A stretch of DNA of 59,954 bases from an uncultured Bacteroidales bacterium. Lineage in GTDB: Bacteria; Bacteroidota; Bacteroidia; Bacteroidales; F082. Under the pieces are notes generated by a model. The model searched no databases. It had not been told where the DNA came from and saw only the letters and a list, made by a program, of their open reading frames with translations. Below, in pieces: positions 33,808 to 40,911 of this stretch; within the stretch, counting starts at the first letter, position 1, and the number at the start of each line of letters is the position of its first letter. The translations under genes and the position numbers were made by a program. Location: NCBI GenBank assembly GCA_947166105.1, contig CAMVCZ010000017.1, forward strand, positions 1-59,954, given 5' to 3'.

Positions 33808-33815
33808 CAAAAGTA
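33808..33815 (-). promoter_or_regulatory. Promoter -7 box of cysS
   Basis: TACTTTTG on the minus strand, 24 nt upstream of the ATG at 33783; divergent from the box at 33865-33872. Confidence 0.6.
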
Positions 33816-33864
33816 CAAAATAAAGCGATTGGGCAACAAAAACCTTGTATTAAGGAAAAATGTT

Positions 33865-33872
33865 TATATTTG
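33865..33872 (+). promoter_or_regulatory. Promoter -7 box of the MNT/HEPN pair
   Basis: TATATTTG, 21 nt upstream of the ATG at 33894. Confidence 0.6.
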
Positions 33873-33893
33873 CGGCTGAAAAACGAACAAAAA

Positions 33894-34217
33894 ATGTCTG
33901 CCCAGCAGCTTGAAATAGAAGAATTGATAAGGAAACTCGGCAAGGAGATACTACCCGAGCATTCCAAATTGCTGCTTTTCGGCTCACAAGCGAGAGATGA
34001 TGCACAACCAGACTCGGATTGGGACTTGCTGTTACTTGTTGATGGAGAGAAAGTTAGCAATGGAGATTTCGACAGATGGGTTTTCCCGTTCATTTCATTG
34101 GGATGGTCACTTGGTGTGGAAATCAATCCTGTGGTTTACACTTACAGAGAGTGGCAGCAGCGGCAGATTACGCCTTTTTATAAGAATGTAATGCAAGAAG
34201 GGATTGAGTTATGCTGA
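33894..34217 (+). CDS. MNT-family nucleotidyltransferase (antitoxin-like)
   Basis: A 107-residue minimal nucleotidyltransferase: GS motif and catalytic Asp pair in FGSQARDDAQPDSDWDLLLL (G30, S31, D42, D44). In MNT/HEPN toxin-antitoxin modules this protein neutralises the HEPN partner, in known cases by AMP-ylating it. The downstream HEPN gene overlaps it by seven bases, the usual arrangement. The frame is open upstream to 33786, but the promoter at 33865-33872 and the start of homology favour ATG 33894. Third catalytic Asp is replaced or displaced (WSLGVEINPVVYT region), so activity is not certain. Confidence 0.85.
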   Translation: MSAQQLEIEELIRKLGKEILPEHSKLLLFGSQARDDAQPDSDWDLLLLVDGEKVSNGDFDRWVFPFISLGWSLGVEINPVVYTYREWQQRQITPFYKNVMQEGIELC

Positions 34218-34615
34218 CAAAAGATGAAAGAGATGCCTTGGTGAAATATCGCATTGAGAAAGCGTACGGAACTGTGGTTGAAGCCCGTGATTGCGCTGAT
34301 GATAACCATTGGACTTTGGCAGCCAATCGTTTGTATTATGCGGCCTATTATGCATCAAAGGCTCTGTTGATTCAAAATGGGATTGTTGCGAAGTCACATG
34401 AAGGCGTGATTGGGATGATAGGACAGAAGTTTGTTGTTACTGGCGTTATTTCGAAAGAAGATGCTAAACTTTTGGCCCGACTTCAAAACATGCGCAAGAC
34501 AGGCGATTATGATGATTTCATTGAGTGGCATCAGGAAGAGGTGGAGCCGTTGTTTGAAAAAGTTGAAGATTATATAAACAAGATAAAATCATTAGTTGAA
34601 CTAAAAAAGAATTAA
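34211..34615 (+). CDS. HEPN-domain protein (toxin-like partner)
   Basis: A 134-residue all-helical protein of the HEPN family: YRIEKAYGTVVEARDCAD, then LAANRLYYAAYYASKALLI (the core HEPN helix), and a late helix KLLARLQNMRKTGDYDDF. In MNT/HEPN modules it is a putative RNase. The catalytic R-x4-6-H motif typical of active HEPN RNases is not clear here: the expected position carries RKTGDYDD without His, so it may be an inactive or AMP-target variant. Its start codon lies inside the end of the MNT gene, implying coupled translation. A large folded RNA follows within 50 nt. Confidence 0.83.
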   Translation: MLTKDERDALVKYRIEKAYGTVVEARDCADDNHWTLAANRLYYAAYYASKALLIQNGIVAKSHEGVIGMIGQKFVVTGVISKEDAKLLARLQNMRKTGDYDDFIEWHQEEVEPLFEKVEDYINKIKSLVELKKN

Positions 34616-34660
34616 ACGAAAGAACAAGATAAACAGAAACTTACATATTAGCAGATAGCA

Positions 34661-34831
34661 CTTGTTGCTGTCCTTGAACACCAAATTTTCCACAAGTCCC
34701 CGTTTGCGGGGGCAACTTCTCAAGGACAAGTAAACAAATGCCGTACTCGGTACGGCGTGGAATACTTGTTAGAGAAGTGGGGCGTGGAAACCCTGGTGTT
34801 CAAGCAAGGAATTGATTCCACGCTGTTTTTT
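34661..34831 (+). ncRNA. Highly structured RNA with alternative folds and terminator
   Basis: Long-range stems in one fold: TTGAACACCA (34674-34683)/TGGTGTTCAA (34794-34803), TTTCCAC (34687-34693)/GTGGAAA (34784-34790), ACTTCTC (34715-34721)/GAGAAGT (34772-34778), ACAAGTA (34726-34732)/TACTTGT (34763-34769), tip hairpin GCCGTAC (34740-34746)/GTACGGC (34750-34756) and side hairpin CCCCG-TTTG-CGGGG (34698-34711). Competing pairs: TGTCCTTGA (34669-34677)/TCAAGGACA (34720-34728), and GCGTGGAA (34782-34789)/TTCCACGC (34816-34823) followed by six T (34826-34831). One rod-like hairpin with a side arm recalls 6S RNA; the competing terminator recalls a riboswitch. No consensus promoter was found. Confidence 0.7.
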
Positions 34832-34919
34832 GTTGTGTCACGAGAATAAGAAATACAAATCAATCAAATCAATAACAAACAATTAAAAGTTGCGCCCGTC
34901 ACGGATTTAGGGAAAAACT

Positions 34920-35393
34920 ATGACAAAATTCTTAATCATTACTGGAACAAGAGATTCAGGGAAAACCACAACCGCTGGAATGGTTTATAAAAAACTGTTG
35001 CCATGTGCTTGCCCAAAAGAGAAAGTCCGTCTTTACGATGGCGATGGGAAAGCGTTACCAATTGATCATACATTAATTGAAAATGGGAAACCGATGGATT
35101 TTATTGCTTATATGGAAGTGAAAGGCAAAAAGATTGCCATTGTTTCGATAGGCGATTATCCTGAATACTTGGAAAAGCAAATCAAGGTTTATCTTGATAA
35201 TGTGGATTACTTTGTGTGCTGTTTAAGAACTCATAATAGGACAGGCTCTACACGAAAAATGTTGCTAACAGAATATGCAAATTATCCGAGAGAAGAATTT
35301 TGGACCGTTCATTCCGAGAATGAGGCCGAAAAGTATTCCGTAAAGAAAAAAGTAATTGAAAAAATAGTATCAATAATAATGTTAAACCAATAA
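34920..35393 (+). CDS. Small P-loop NTPase, function unknown
   Basis: A 157-residue protein with a clear Walker A, GTRDSGKTTT (residues 9-18), right at the N-terminus after a hydrophobic strand FLIIT. A Walker-B-like hydrophobic strand is KKIAIVSIGDY (about 78-88), and DNVDYFVCCLRTHNRTGSTR follows, where an NKxD or arginine-finger region would sit. This resembles small nucleoside-kinase-like or MinD/MobB-type P-loop proteins, but I cannot assign a family. The gene is A+T-rich like its neighbours and follows the folded RNA, whose terminator lies about 90 nt upstream; the RNA could therefore control it. Confidence 0.6.
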   Translation: MTKFLIITGTRDSGKTTTAGMVYKKLLPCACPKEKVRLYDGDGKALPIDHTLIENGKPMDFIAYMEVKGKKIAIVSIGDYPEYLEKQIKVYLDNVDYFVCCLRTHNRTGSTRKMLLTEYANYPREEFWTVHSENEAEKYSVKKKVIEKIVSIIMLNQ

Positions 35394-35405
35394 AATGAAT
35401 TGAAA

Positions 35406-36269
35406 ATGAAAAAGTTAATGAATTTAGTTGTGATGACTACGATTGCTTTGCTCGTATGTTCTTGTGGCAACAATGCAAGACAATCGGGAGAGAGTAAAGA
35501 TAATATAGAAACAGAAACGCAGACTGAAACTGTTGTTGAAGAGGAGAAATATTTTTCGTATCAGTTGCTAGGTAGTCAAAGTTATTCACGGACGTCATTT
35601 ATGGACAGCAAATGCCTTACTGATTTTGGCTATTTTGTTGAAGGCCTTATTGTTTGTTATGGAGACTCAAAATCATCTCAATACTTATTGTTTGATGATG
35701 AAGAGGACTACAATGGAAGCATATATGAATGGGCTTTAGCATTGAAAACAGCAAAGGAGCTTTCTTCTATGAATGATATGCAATATAAATTTGATATGAA
35801 TGTCGAAATAGGTGAAGGGGAATACTGTGATTATATGATTGATAGAAGAAGAGGTGACACATTGATAACTTATACGGAGTACACTTATCAGAATTATCGA
35901 AATTATGCAATAGACAATTATGGTGATACTATTCAACAAGGTGATACGATAAAAGGTTATGATTATATTTATTTCGAGAACCCAGAAAAATCCATCGGTC
36001 AATTGTTGGATTATGTTCATTGTATGCCCAATTGTATAGACAGTTATAAAAATGCTGAAATTGTTGAACTATTCAAGAAGACCTATTATGACCTTCAAGA
36101 CGCTAGAATTTACGCCCCAGAAAAAGGTTATGGTTTTCGCAAATATCCTATTGACGATGAAAAGTATGGTCATGATTATGTGAAATTGTATAGAATCAAA
36201 GAAGGGGAATATAAAAATGTTCCAGGAGGTGTTTTGGGAATAAAGTTTGAGTCAGATTCGCCTTGGTAA
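35406..36269 (+). CDS. Hypothetical lipoprotein
   Basis: A 287-residue predicted lipoprotein: signal peptide MKKLMNLVVMTTIALLVCSC with lipobox VCSC, then a low-complexity acidic/Thr linker (NIETETQTETVVEEE) and a body rich in Tyr and Asp without a recognised domain. The TTG at 35400 is rejected in favour of ATG 35406, which begins the signal peptide. The gene is strongly A+T-rich, unlike the housekeeping genes around, and sits in the accessory island between the MNT/HEPN pair and the esterase. Location is probably the outer membrane; function unknown. Confidence 0.65.
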   Translation: MKKLMNLVVMTTIALLVCSCGNNARQSGESKDNIETETQTETVVEEEKYFSYQLLGSQSYSRTSFMDSKCLTDFGYFVEGLIVCYGDSKSSQYLLFDDEEDYNGSIYEWALALKTAKELSSMNDMQYKFDMNVEIGEGEYCDYMIDRRRGDTLITYTEYTYQNYRNYAIDNYGDTIQQGDTIKGYDYIYFENPEKSIGQLLDYVHCMPNCIDSYKNAEIVELFKKTYYDLQDARIYAPEKGYGFRKYPIDDEKYGHDYVKLYRIKEGEYKNVPGGVLGIKFESDSPW

Positions 36270-36275
36270 TAAGGT

Positions 36276-36650
36276 ATGAAAACCATGAAAAGAATACTAC
36301 TAATTACCGCCTTGGTTCTTTTTACCAAAGGCATTCAAGCTCAAACCATCAGTCATGTCGAGACCACAAAGTCGTGGTATCATATATATGATGAAACGGG
36401 AAAACTGGCAAAGACCATCAGCAGCTCGCAAGGCGAACTGATGGGGTATAGTGTTTCATTCTACATCCTCAAACAAGGGTCATTCCTTATGACTTACGAC
36501 ATCAAAGGGAAGCGTCTGCATACTTTTGCCGTCCACGAAGTTGGAGAAATCCTTGCTGTTACGGGCGATACCTTCACCAGCCGCCGAGGCTCATGGATTT
36601 ACACTTGGAGCAAGGAAGGCCGAAAAATAAAAATTCGGTCAGCGAGATAA
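36276..36650 (+). CDS. Small secreted protein, function unknown
   Basis: A 124-residue exported protein with signal peptide MKTMKRILLITALVLFTKGIQAQ and a beta-rich body (WYHIYDETGKLAKTISSSQG, GSFLMTYDIKGKRLHTFAV, WIYTWSKEGRKIKIR). Ten bases separate it from the preceding lipoprotein gene, so the two are likely cotranscribed and end at the terminator at 36673-36709. An internal ATG at 36285 is an equally possible start. No family recognised. Confidence 0.6.
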   Translation: MKTMKRILLITALVLFTKGIQAQTISHVETTKSWYHIYDETGKLAKTISSSQGELMGYSVSFYILKQGSFLMTYDIKGKRLHTFAVHEVGEILAVTGDTFTSRRGSWIYTWSKEGRKIKIRSAR

Positions 36651-36672
36651 GGTTCTGTGAAGTCCCTTCGAC

Positions 36673-36709
36673 AAAGGCGCATCTGAATTTTTCGGTTGTG
36701 CCTTTTTTT
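36673..36709 (+). terminator. Intrinsic terminator
   Basis: AAAGGCGCA (36673-36681) pairs with TGTGCCTTT (36697-36705), ending in a T-run to 36709. Confidence 0.8.
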
Positions 36710-36710
36710 G

Positions 36711-36742
36711 TACAGATTTACGGTTGAATCGAAAATTTGTGC
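36711..36742. repeat. 32-bp palindromic repeat, left copy
   Basis: TACAGATTTACGGTT-G-AATCGAAAATTTGT is an imperfect hairpin; the same 32 bases recur at 38080-38111 with two substitutions. The two copies bracket the esterase gene. Confidence 0.8.
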
Positions 36743-36793
36743 TCTCAAAAGGATGTTTTAAAAAAACAGGTTGGTTTTTTGTTTTTGTTTTCC

Positions 36794-36801
36794 TACTTTT
36801 G
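36794..36801 (+). promoter_or_regulatory. Promoter -7 box of the esterase gene
   Basis: TACTTTTG with a TTG at 36771-36773 some 20 nt upstream; the start codon follows 25 nt downstream. Confidence 0.6.
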
Positions 36802-36826
36802 CCGTGAAATCCAAAACATCAAGCAA

Positions 36827-38071
36827 ATGAATAGAATGAAGACAACCAGATTTTTAGCCATAATTGGCCTGTTGTGGGGTTTGTTCACGAATATGGCGAT
36901 GGCACAAGGTGTGCGTTATGCCGAACCCGTCTTTGACGAGGTGAGCGTTTCCACGGCCATCCCTTTCAGCAGTGCCGTCAAGGAGGGTGAAACAACGCCC
37001 ACCACCTTGTTCCTTGACTTCTACGAACCCCAAGGCGACACCCTTTCGGCGCGCCCTTTGGTTATTACCGTTTTCGGTGGCGCCTTTGTGACTGGAAGCC
37101 GAGATTATGCCGACATGGTAGAGTATTGCACGCGCTTGGCCAAGCATGGCTACGCGGCGGCCTCCATCGACTACCGATTGCTATCATTTTGGAACATCAA
37201 TGCCACATCGTTGATTCGTACTGCCTACATGGCGGCTCAGGATGTCGGTTCTGCCGTCAGGTTTTTCAAATACCATCAAGAACAATTCAAGATAGACACG
37301 GAACAGATTTTTCTGCTCGGAAACTCGGCTGGCTCCATTGCCATATTAAGCGAGATTTTCGTGGACGAAGACGAGCGACCTGTTGAAACTTATGTAAGCC
37401 CTGATTTAGGCCCGATGCACAGTTCAGGCTATCCAGAATATGCCGATGTTTCGCCTGCGGTGGCTGGTGCCGTTCCGCATTGGGGTGGCGTGAATGGCCT
37501 TGATGTCATTGACAAAGAGGAATTTGTGCCGCTGTGCATGATTCACGGCACCGACGATACCACTGTGCCTTACGATTCGGGGTATTGTTATAATGGGATG
37601 CTTCCAGATGTGATGCCTTTTATGTACGGCTCGCACGCAATGGCGCAACGCTTAGACGACTTGGACATCAGCGATTACGATTTTTACCCGTTTGAGGGCG
37701 AGGGACACGCTTTTTATCTTAGCGGGGTTGGCCAATTGATTGAGGAAAAATTCAACGCTTGCTTCGATATCACCCGCGATTTCCTATTCAATCATCTGAA
37801 ATTCCCAACCTCCATTGCCGAATTGAATGAGCTATGCATACAGGTTTATCCCAATCCCGCCACCGACTTGCTGACCATCCATTTTGGCGATGTTGCACAA
37901 TGTAAACCTTTGAATGTGACCGTCATGGATGTGATGGGGCAGGTGGTTTTTGCTGAAGCTGTTTCTTCCACGGAGGTTCGTCTTGATGTGTCGCAATGGC
38001 CGTCGGGCGTTTATGTCATACGGACGGAGCAGGAAGGCGTTTGTGGTGTTCGGAAATTTGTGAAGAGATAA
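36827..38071 (+). CDS. T9SS-exported alpha/beta-hydrolase (esterase-like)
   Basis: A 414-residue secreted enzyme: signal peptide to about residue 25 (FTNMAMAQ), an alpha/beta-hydrolase domain with oxyanion-hole VFGGAFVTGSRD (HGGG-like position carrying FGGA), nucleophile in LGNSAGS (G-x-S-x-G), acid in IHGTDDTTVP and His in EGEGHAFY, then a type A T9SS sorting domain (IQVYPNPATDLLTIHF, VTVMDVMGQVV, WPSGVYVIRTEQ, RKFVKR). It should be secreted or surface-attached and cleave an ester, for example acetylated glycans or peptides; the substrate is not visible. ATG 36827 or 36836 both precede the signal peptide. Confidence 0.87.
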   Translation: MNRMKTTRFLAIIGLLWGLFTNMAMAQGVRYAEPVFDEVSVSTAIPFSSAVKEGETTPTTLFLDFYEPQGDTLSARPLVITVFGGAFVTGSRDYADMVEYCTRLAKHGYAAASIDYRLLSFWNINATSLIRTAYMAAQDVGSAVRFFKYHQEQFKIDTEQIFLLGNSAGSIAILSEIFVDEDERPVETYVSPDLGPMHSSGYPEYADVSPAVAGAVPHWGGVNGLDVIDKEEFVPLCMIHGTDDTTVPYDSGYCYNGMLPDVMPFMYGSHAMAQRLDDLDISDYDFYPFEGEGHAFYLSGVGQLIEEKFNACFDITRDFLFNHLKFPTSIAELNELCIQVYPNPATDLLTIHFGDVAQCKPLNVTVMDVMGQVVFAEAVSSTEVRLDVSQWPSGVYVIRTEQEGVCGVRKFVKR

Positions 38072-38079
38072 CTTTTCCG

Positions 38080-38111
38080 TACAGATTTACGATTGAATCG
38101 AAAATTTGTAC
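38080..38111. repeat. 32-bp palindromic repeat, right copy
   Basis: TACAGATTTACGATT-G-AATCGAAAATTTGTAC, two substitutions from 36711-36742; the hairpin arms match at most positions. Confidence 0.8.
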
Positions 38112-38159
38112 TATTGCAAAAATTTCAGCAAAACGTGTACACCTTATTTATCCTTTTCG

Positions 38160-38167
38160 TACCTTTG
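38160..38167 (+). promoter_or_regulatory. Promoter -7 box of kbl
   Basis: TACCTTTG, 56 nt upstream of the kbl start. Confidence 0.65.
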
Positions 38168-38223
38168 CGGCCAAAGTATCAACCTTTAATTCGACAAATT
38201 CAATAACCTTTAATTTTTATAAT

Positions 38224-39411
38224 ATGTACGCAAATTTTCAAGAGTATCTGAAGAAGGAATTGGCTCAGATTGAAGCCGATGGCCTTTATAAACGTGAACG
38301 CATCATCGAGAGCGCACAAGGCGCTGAAATCATGGTTGGCGGCAAGGTGTGCCTCAACTTCTGCGCCAACAACTACCTTGGCCTCGCCGACAATCCCGAA
38401 CTGATTCAGGCTGCCAAGGACGGCATGGATGCCCGTGGCTATGGTATGGCTTCGGTTCGCTTCATCTGCGGCTGCCAAGACCTCCACAAAAAGTTGGAAG
38501 CCAAGATTGCTGAGTTCTTCGGCACGGAAGACACCATCCTTTACGCCGCTTGCTTCGATGCCAACGGCGGTGTGTTTGAGCCGCTGCTTGGTCCCGACGA
38601 TGCCATCATCTCCGATGCTTTGAACCACGCTTCCATCATCGACGGCGTGCGCCTCTGCAAGGCCCAGCGTTTCCGCTATGCCAACGCCGACATGGCCGAC
38701 CTTGAGAAGCAACTGCAAGACGCGCAAGGCTGCCGCTTCCGCCTCATCGTCACAGACGGCGTGTTCTCCATGGACGGCAACGTTTGCCCGCTCGACAAGA
38801 TTTACGAACTGGCCCAGAAATACAACGCCATGGTGATGGTCGACGAAAGCCATTCCGCTGGCGTGGTCGGCAAGACTGGTCGCGGCGTGACCGAACACTT
38901 CAACCTCCGTGGCAAGATTGAAATCCTGACCGGCACCCTCGGCAAGGCCTTTGGCGGTGCCATGGGTGGCTTCACCACAGGTCGTAAGGAAATCATTGAC
39001 ATGTTGCGCCAGCGCAGCCGTCCGTACCTCTTTTCCAACTCGATGGCTCCGGGCCTCGTGGCCGCTGGCATCCGCATGTTCGAGATGATGAGCGAGACCA
39101 ACACGCTGCAAGACAAGCTGCACGCCAACACCGAGTACTTCATCAAGAAGATGACCGAGGCCGGCTTCGACTGCAAGCCTTCGCAATCGGCCATCTGCGC
39201 CGTGATGCTCTACGACGCCCCGCTGTCGCAGAAGTTCGCCGCCAAGTTGCAGGAAGAAGGCATCTTCGTCACTGGATTCTACTATCCTGTGGTGCCGAAG
39301 GGACAGGCTCGTATCCGCGTTCAAGTGAGTGCCGCCCACGAGCGCGAGCACCTCGACAAGTGCATCGCCGCCTTCGTGAAGATAGGTAAAGAACTGGGAA
39401 TTTTGAAATAA
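38224..39411 (+). CDS. kbl: Glycine C-acetyltransferase (2-amino-3-ketobutyrate CoA ligase)
   Basis: PLP-dependent alpha-oxoamine synthase that converts 2-amino-3-ketobutyrate and CoA to glycine and acetyl-CoA. The 395-residue product has the family's CLNFCANNYLGLADNPEL, RFICGCQDLHKKLE, DALNHASIIDG, VDESHSAGVVGKTGRG and the PLP-lysine motif TGTLGKAFGG. Length is normal. The frame is open 76 codons further up, but ATG 38224 starts the conserved region and follows the promoter. With the threonine dehydrogenase gene 132 nt downstream it forms the two-step threonine-degradation pathway. Confidence 0.95.
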   Translation: MYANFQEYLKKELAQIEADGLYKRERIIESAQGAEIMVGGKVCLNFCANNYLGLADNPELIQAAKDGMDARGYGMASVRFICGCQDLHKKLEAKIAEFFGTEDTILYAACFDANGGVFEPLLGPDDAIISDALNHASIIDGVRLCKAQRFRYANADMADLEKQLQDAQGCRFRLIVTDGVFSMDGNVCPLDKIYELAQKYNAMVMVDESHSAGVVGKTGRGVTEHFNLRGKIEILTGTLGKAFGGAMGGFTTGRKEIIDMLRQRSRPYLFSNSMAPGLVAAGIRMFEMMSETNTLQDKLHANTEYFIKKMTEAGFDCKPSQSAICAVMLYDAPLSQKFAAKLQEEGIFVTGFYYPVVPKGQARIRVQVSAAHEREHLDKCIAAFVKIGKELGILK

Positions 39412-39487
39412 TAGGGATGCCCTAAAGGGCAGAAATCGATCAAAAATCTATAAAAATCGATCAAAAATCGACGGAATGGATTTTGAA

Positions 39488-39531
39488 AGATTTTAAAACG
39501 GATTTTTGAAAGATTTCTCGCCAAAGGCGAT
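39488..39531. repeat. Dispersed AGATTTT repeat, copy 1 (between kbl and tdh)
   Basis: AGATTTTAAAACGGATTTTT... to ...AGATTTCTCG and a small hairpin (CGCC-AAA-GGCG). A close copy lies at 55017-55061, where the hairpin arms are changed but still paired (CGGCT-TTA-GCCG). The flanks on the left also resemble each other (CAAAAATC motifs), so the unit is about 100 bp. Confidence 0.75.
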
Positions 39532-39543
39532 AAAATTTACACA

Positions 39544-40491
39544 ATGAAAAAGATATTGATTGTTGGTTCCGGCGGACAAATCGGAACCGAATTGGTGAAG
39601 AAACTCCGTGCAACCTACGGTAACGACAACGTGGTTGCCTCCGACCTCCGTCAGCTGACGGGCGACATCGTCGAAAACGGTCCTTTCGAGAGAATCGACT
39701 CGACGCAAATCATGCAAATCGTCGACGTGGTGAAACGTTACAACATCGACACGATTTATAACCTCGCCGCCATCCTTTCGGCCACGGCTGAAAAGAACCC
39801 CATGTTAGGCTGGAACGTCGGCATCGGTTCGTTGGTGAACTGCCTTGAAACGGCCCGCGTCTTCAACTGCGCTGTTTTTACACCTTCATCCATCGGTGCT
39901 TTCGGTGCCAGCACACCGCACGACAACACGCCTCAAGACACCATCCAACGCCCGAACACGATTTACGGCGTGACCAAGGTCACGGGCGAATTGCTGAGCG
40001 ACTATTACTTCACCCGCTTTGGTGTGGACACCCGCAGCGTCCGTTTCCCAGGCCTCATCAGCAACCTGACTTTGCCTGGCGGCGGCACCACCGATTATGC
40101 CGTGGAGATTTACTACGCAGCTGTGAAGGGCGAGAAGTTCTATTGCCCCATCAGCAAGGGCACCTATATGGATATGATGTACATGCCCGACGCTTTGGAC
40201 GCCATGGTCGATATCATGGAGGCCGACCCGAGCAAGCTCGTTCACCGCAACTCGTTCAATGTCACTTCGATGAGCTTCGACCCGGAGATCATCTACAACG
40301 CCATCAAGAAGTATTATCCGAACTTCGAGATGGAGTACAAGTTCGACCCGATTCGTCAGGCCATCGCCGACAGCTGGCCGAACAAGATGGACGATAGCTG
40401 TGCCCGCAAGGAGTGGGGCTGGAACCCGAAGTACGACCTCGACAAGATGACGGTCGACATGATTGAGACCTTGAAGAAGAAGTTGCTGTGA
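39544..40491 (+). CDS. tdh: L-threonine 3-dehydrogenase, SDR/epimerase type
   Basis: Oxidises L-threonine to 2-amino-3-ketobutyrate with NAD+, feeding Kbl. The 315-residue short-chain dehydrogenase-like protein has the Rossmann glycine motif VGSGGQIG (7-14), NLAAILSATAEKNP, the catalytic Ser/Thr region TPSSIGAFG and YGVTK (Tyr-x3-Lys), and RFPGLIS; these fit the UDP-galactose-epimerase-like TDH found in Bacteroidetes rather than the zinc-dependent enzyme of E. coli. Placement after kbl supports the assignment. Terminator at 40511-40550. Confidence 0.92.
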   Translation: MKKILIVGSGGQIGTELVKKLRATYGNDNVVASDLRQLTGDIVENGPFERIDSTQIMQIVDVVKRYNIDTIYNLAAILSATAEKNPMLGWNVGIGSLVNCLETARVFNCAVFTPSSIGAFGASTPHDNTPQDTIQRPNTIYGVTKVTGELLSDYYFTRFGVDTRSVRFPGLISNLTLPGGGTTDYAVEIYYAAVKGEKFYCPISKGTYMDMMYMPDALDAMVDIMEADPSKLVHRNSFNVTSMSFDPEIIYNAIKKYYPNFEMEYKFDPIRQAIADSWPNKMDDSCARKEWGWNPKYDLDKMTVDMIETLKKKLL

Positions 40492-40510
40492 TTACACAAC
40501 ATAATGTTTC

Positions 40511-40550
40511 ACGAATAGCGGAGACGGGATGTTTCCGCTATTCGTTTTTT
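40511..40550 (+). terminator. Intrinsic terminator of tdh
   Basis: ACGAATAGCGGA (40511-40522) pairs with TCCGCTATTCGT (40534-40545) and runs into a T-stretch. Confidence 0.88.
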
Positions 40551-40566
40551 TATTTTTCAGGTTGGT

Positions 40567-40660
40567 CTGTAGGGACACATCGAATGTGTCCGCATCGAAT
40601 GTGTCCGCATCAGAATTGTCACAATCCGAACCAGAGGACACACGCGGTGTGTCCCTACAG
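40567..40660. repeat. REP-like element with 13-bp inverted ends
   Basis: CTGTAGGGACACA at the left end and its exact complement TGTGTCCCTACAG at 40648-40660, with inner GGACACA/TGTGTCC hairpins (CATCGAATGTGTCCG repeated twice). It directly abuts the RAYT remnant, fitting REP elements mobilised by such transposases. Confidence 0.8.
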
Positions 40661-40873
40661 TATGGACCGCAATCGGGGAATTTGCCCTCCGTGGTGCGTG
40701 GCATCAAATCCGCTGTGACGAAATACGCCATCGAAAACGACATTTCCTTTGCATGGCAACCTCGTTATCATGATCATATCGTTCGTAATCAATTGGAAAT
40801 GAATTACATCGCGGATTATATCGAATACAATCCAATGCGTTGGGAAATGGATAGGTTTTATAGGAGTAGATAA
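40661..40873 (+). pseudogene. C-terminal remnant of a REP-associated (Y1/RAYT) transposase
   Basis: The frame reads SVVRGIKSAVTKYA, SFAWQPRYHDHIVRNQLEMN, YIADYIEYNPMRWEMDRFY, matching the C-terminal third of IS200-like REP-associated tyrosine transposases (WQ-x-x-YHDHIVR, YI-x-x-NP-x-x-W). The HUH motif and most of the catalytic domain are missing; the 5' side starts exactly at the REP element. The open frame through the REP is fortuitous. Confidence 0.8.
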
Positions 40874-40877
40874 TTGC

Positions 40878-40885
40878 TATCTTTG
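40878..40885 (+). promoter_or_regulatory. Promoter -7 box of the maf-surE-lpxB operon
   Basis: TATCTTTG, 26 nt upstream of the maf start. Confidence 0.6.
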
Positions 40886-40911
40886 CGCCTTGAATTACAC
40901 CTTATTATATT

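Noticed and set aside
34661..34831. Considered as a retron or group II intron RNA
   Set aside because: No reverse transcriptase gene nearby and no msr/msd or domain V/VI-like hallmarks recognised.
40529..40660. N-terminal extension of the RAYT remnant through the REP element
   Set aside because: The open frame here is made of the REP hairpin sequence and does not resemble a transposase; only the part after 40661 does.
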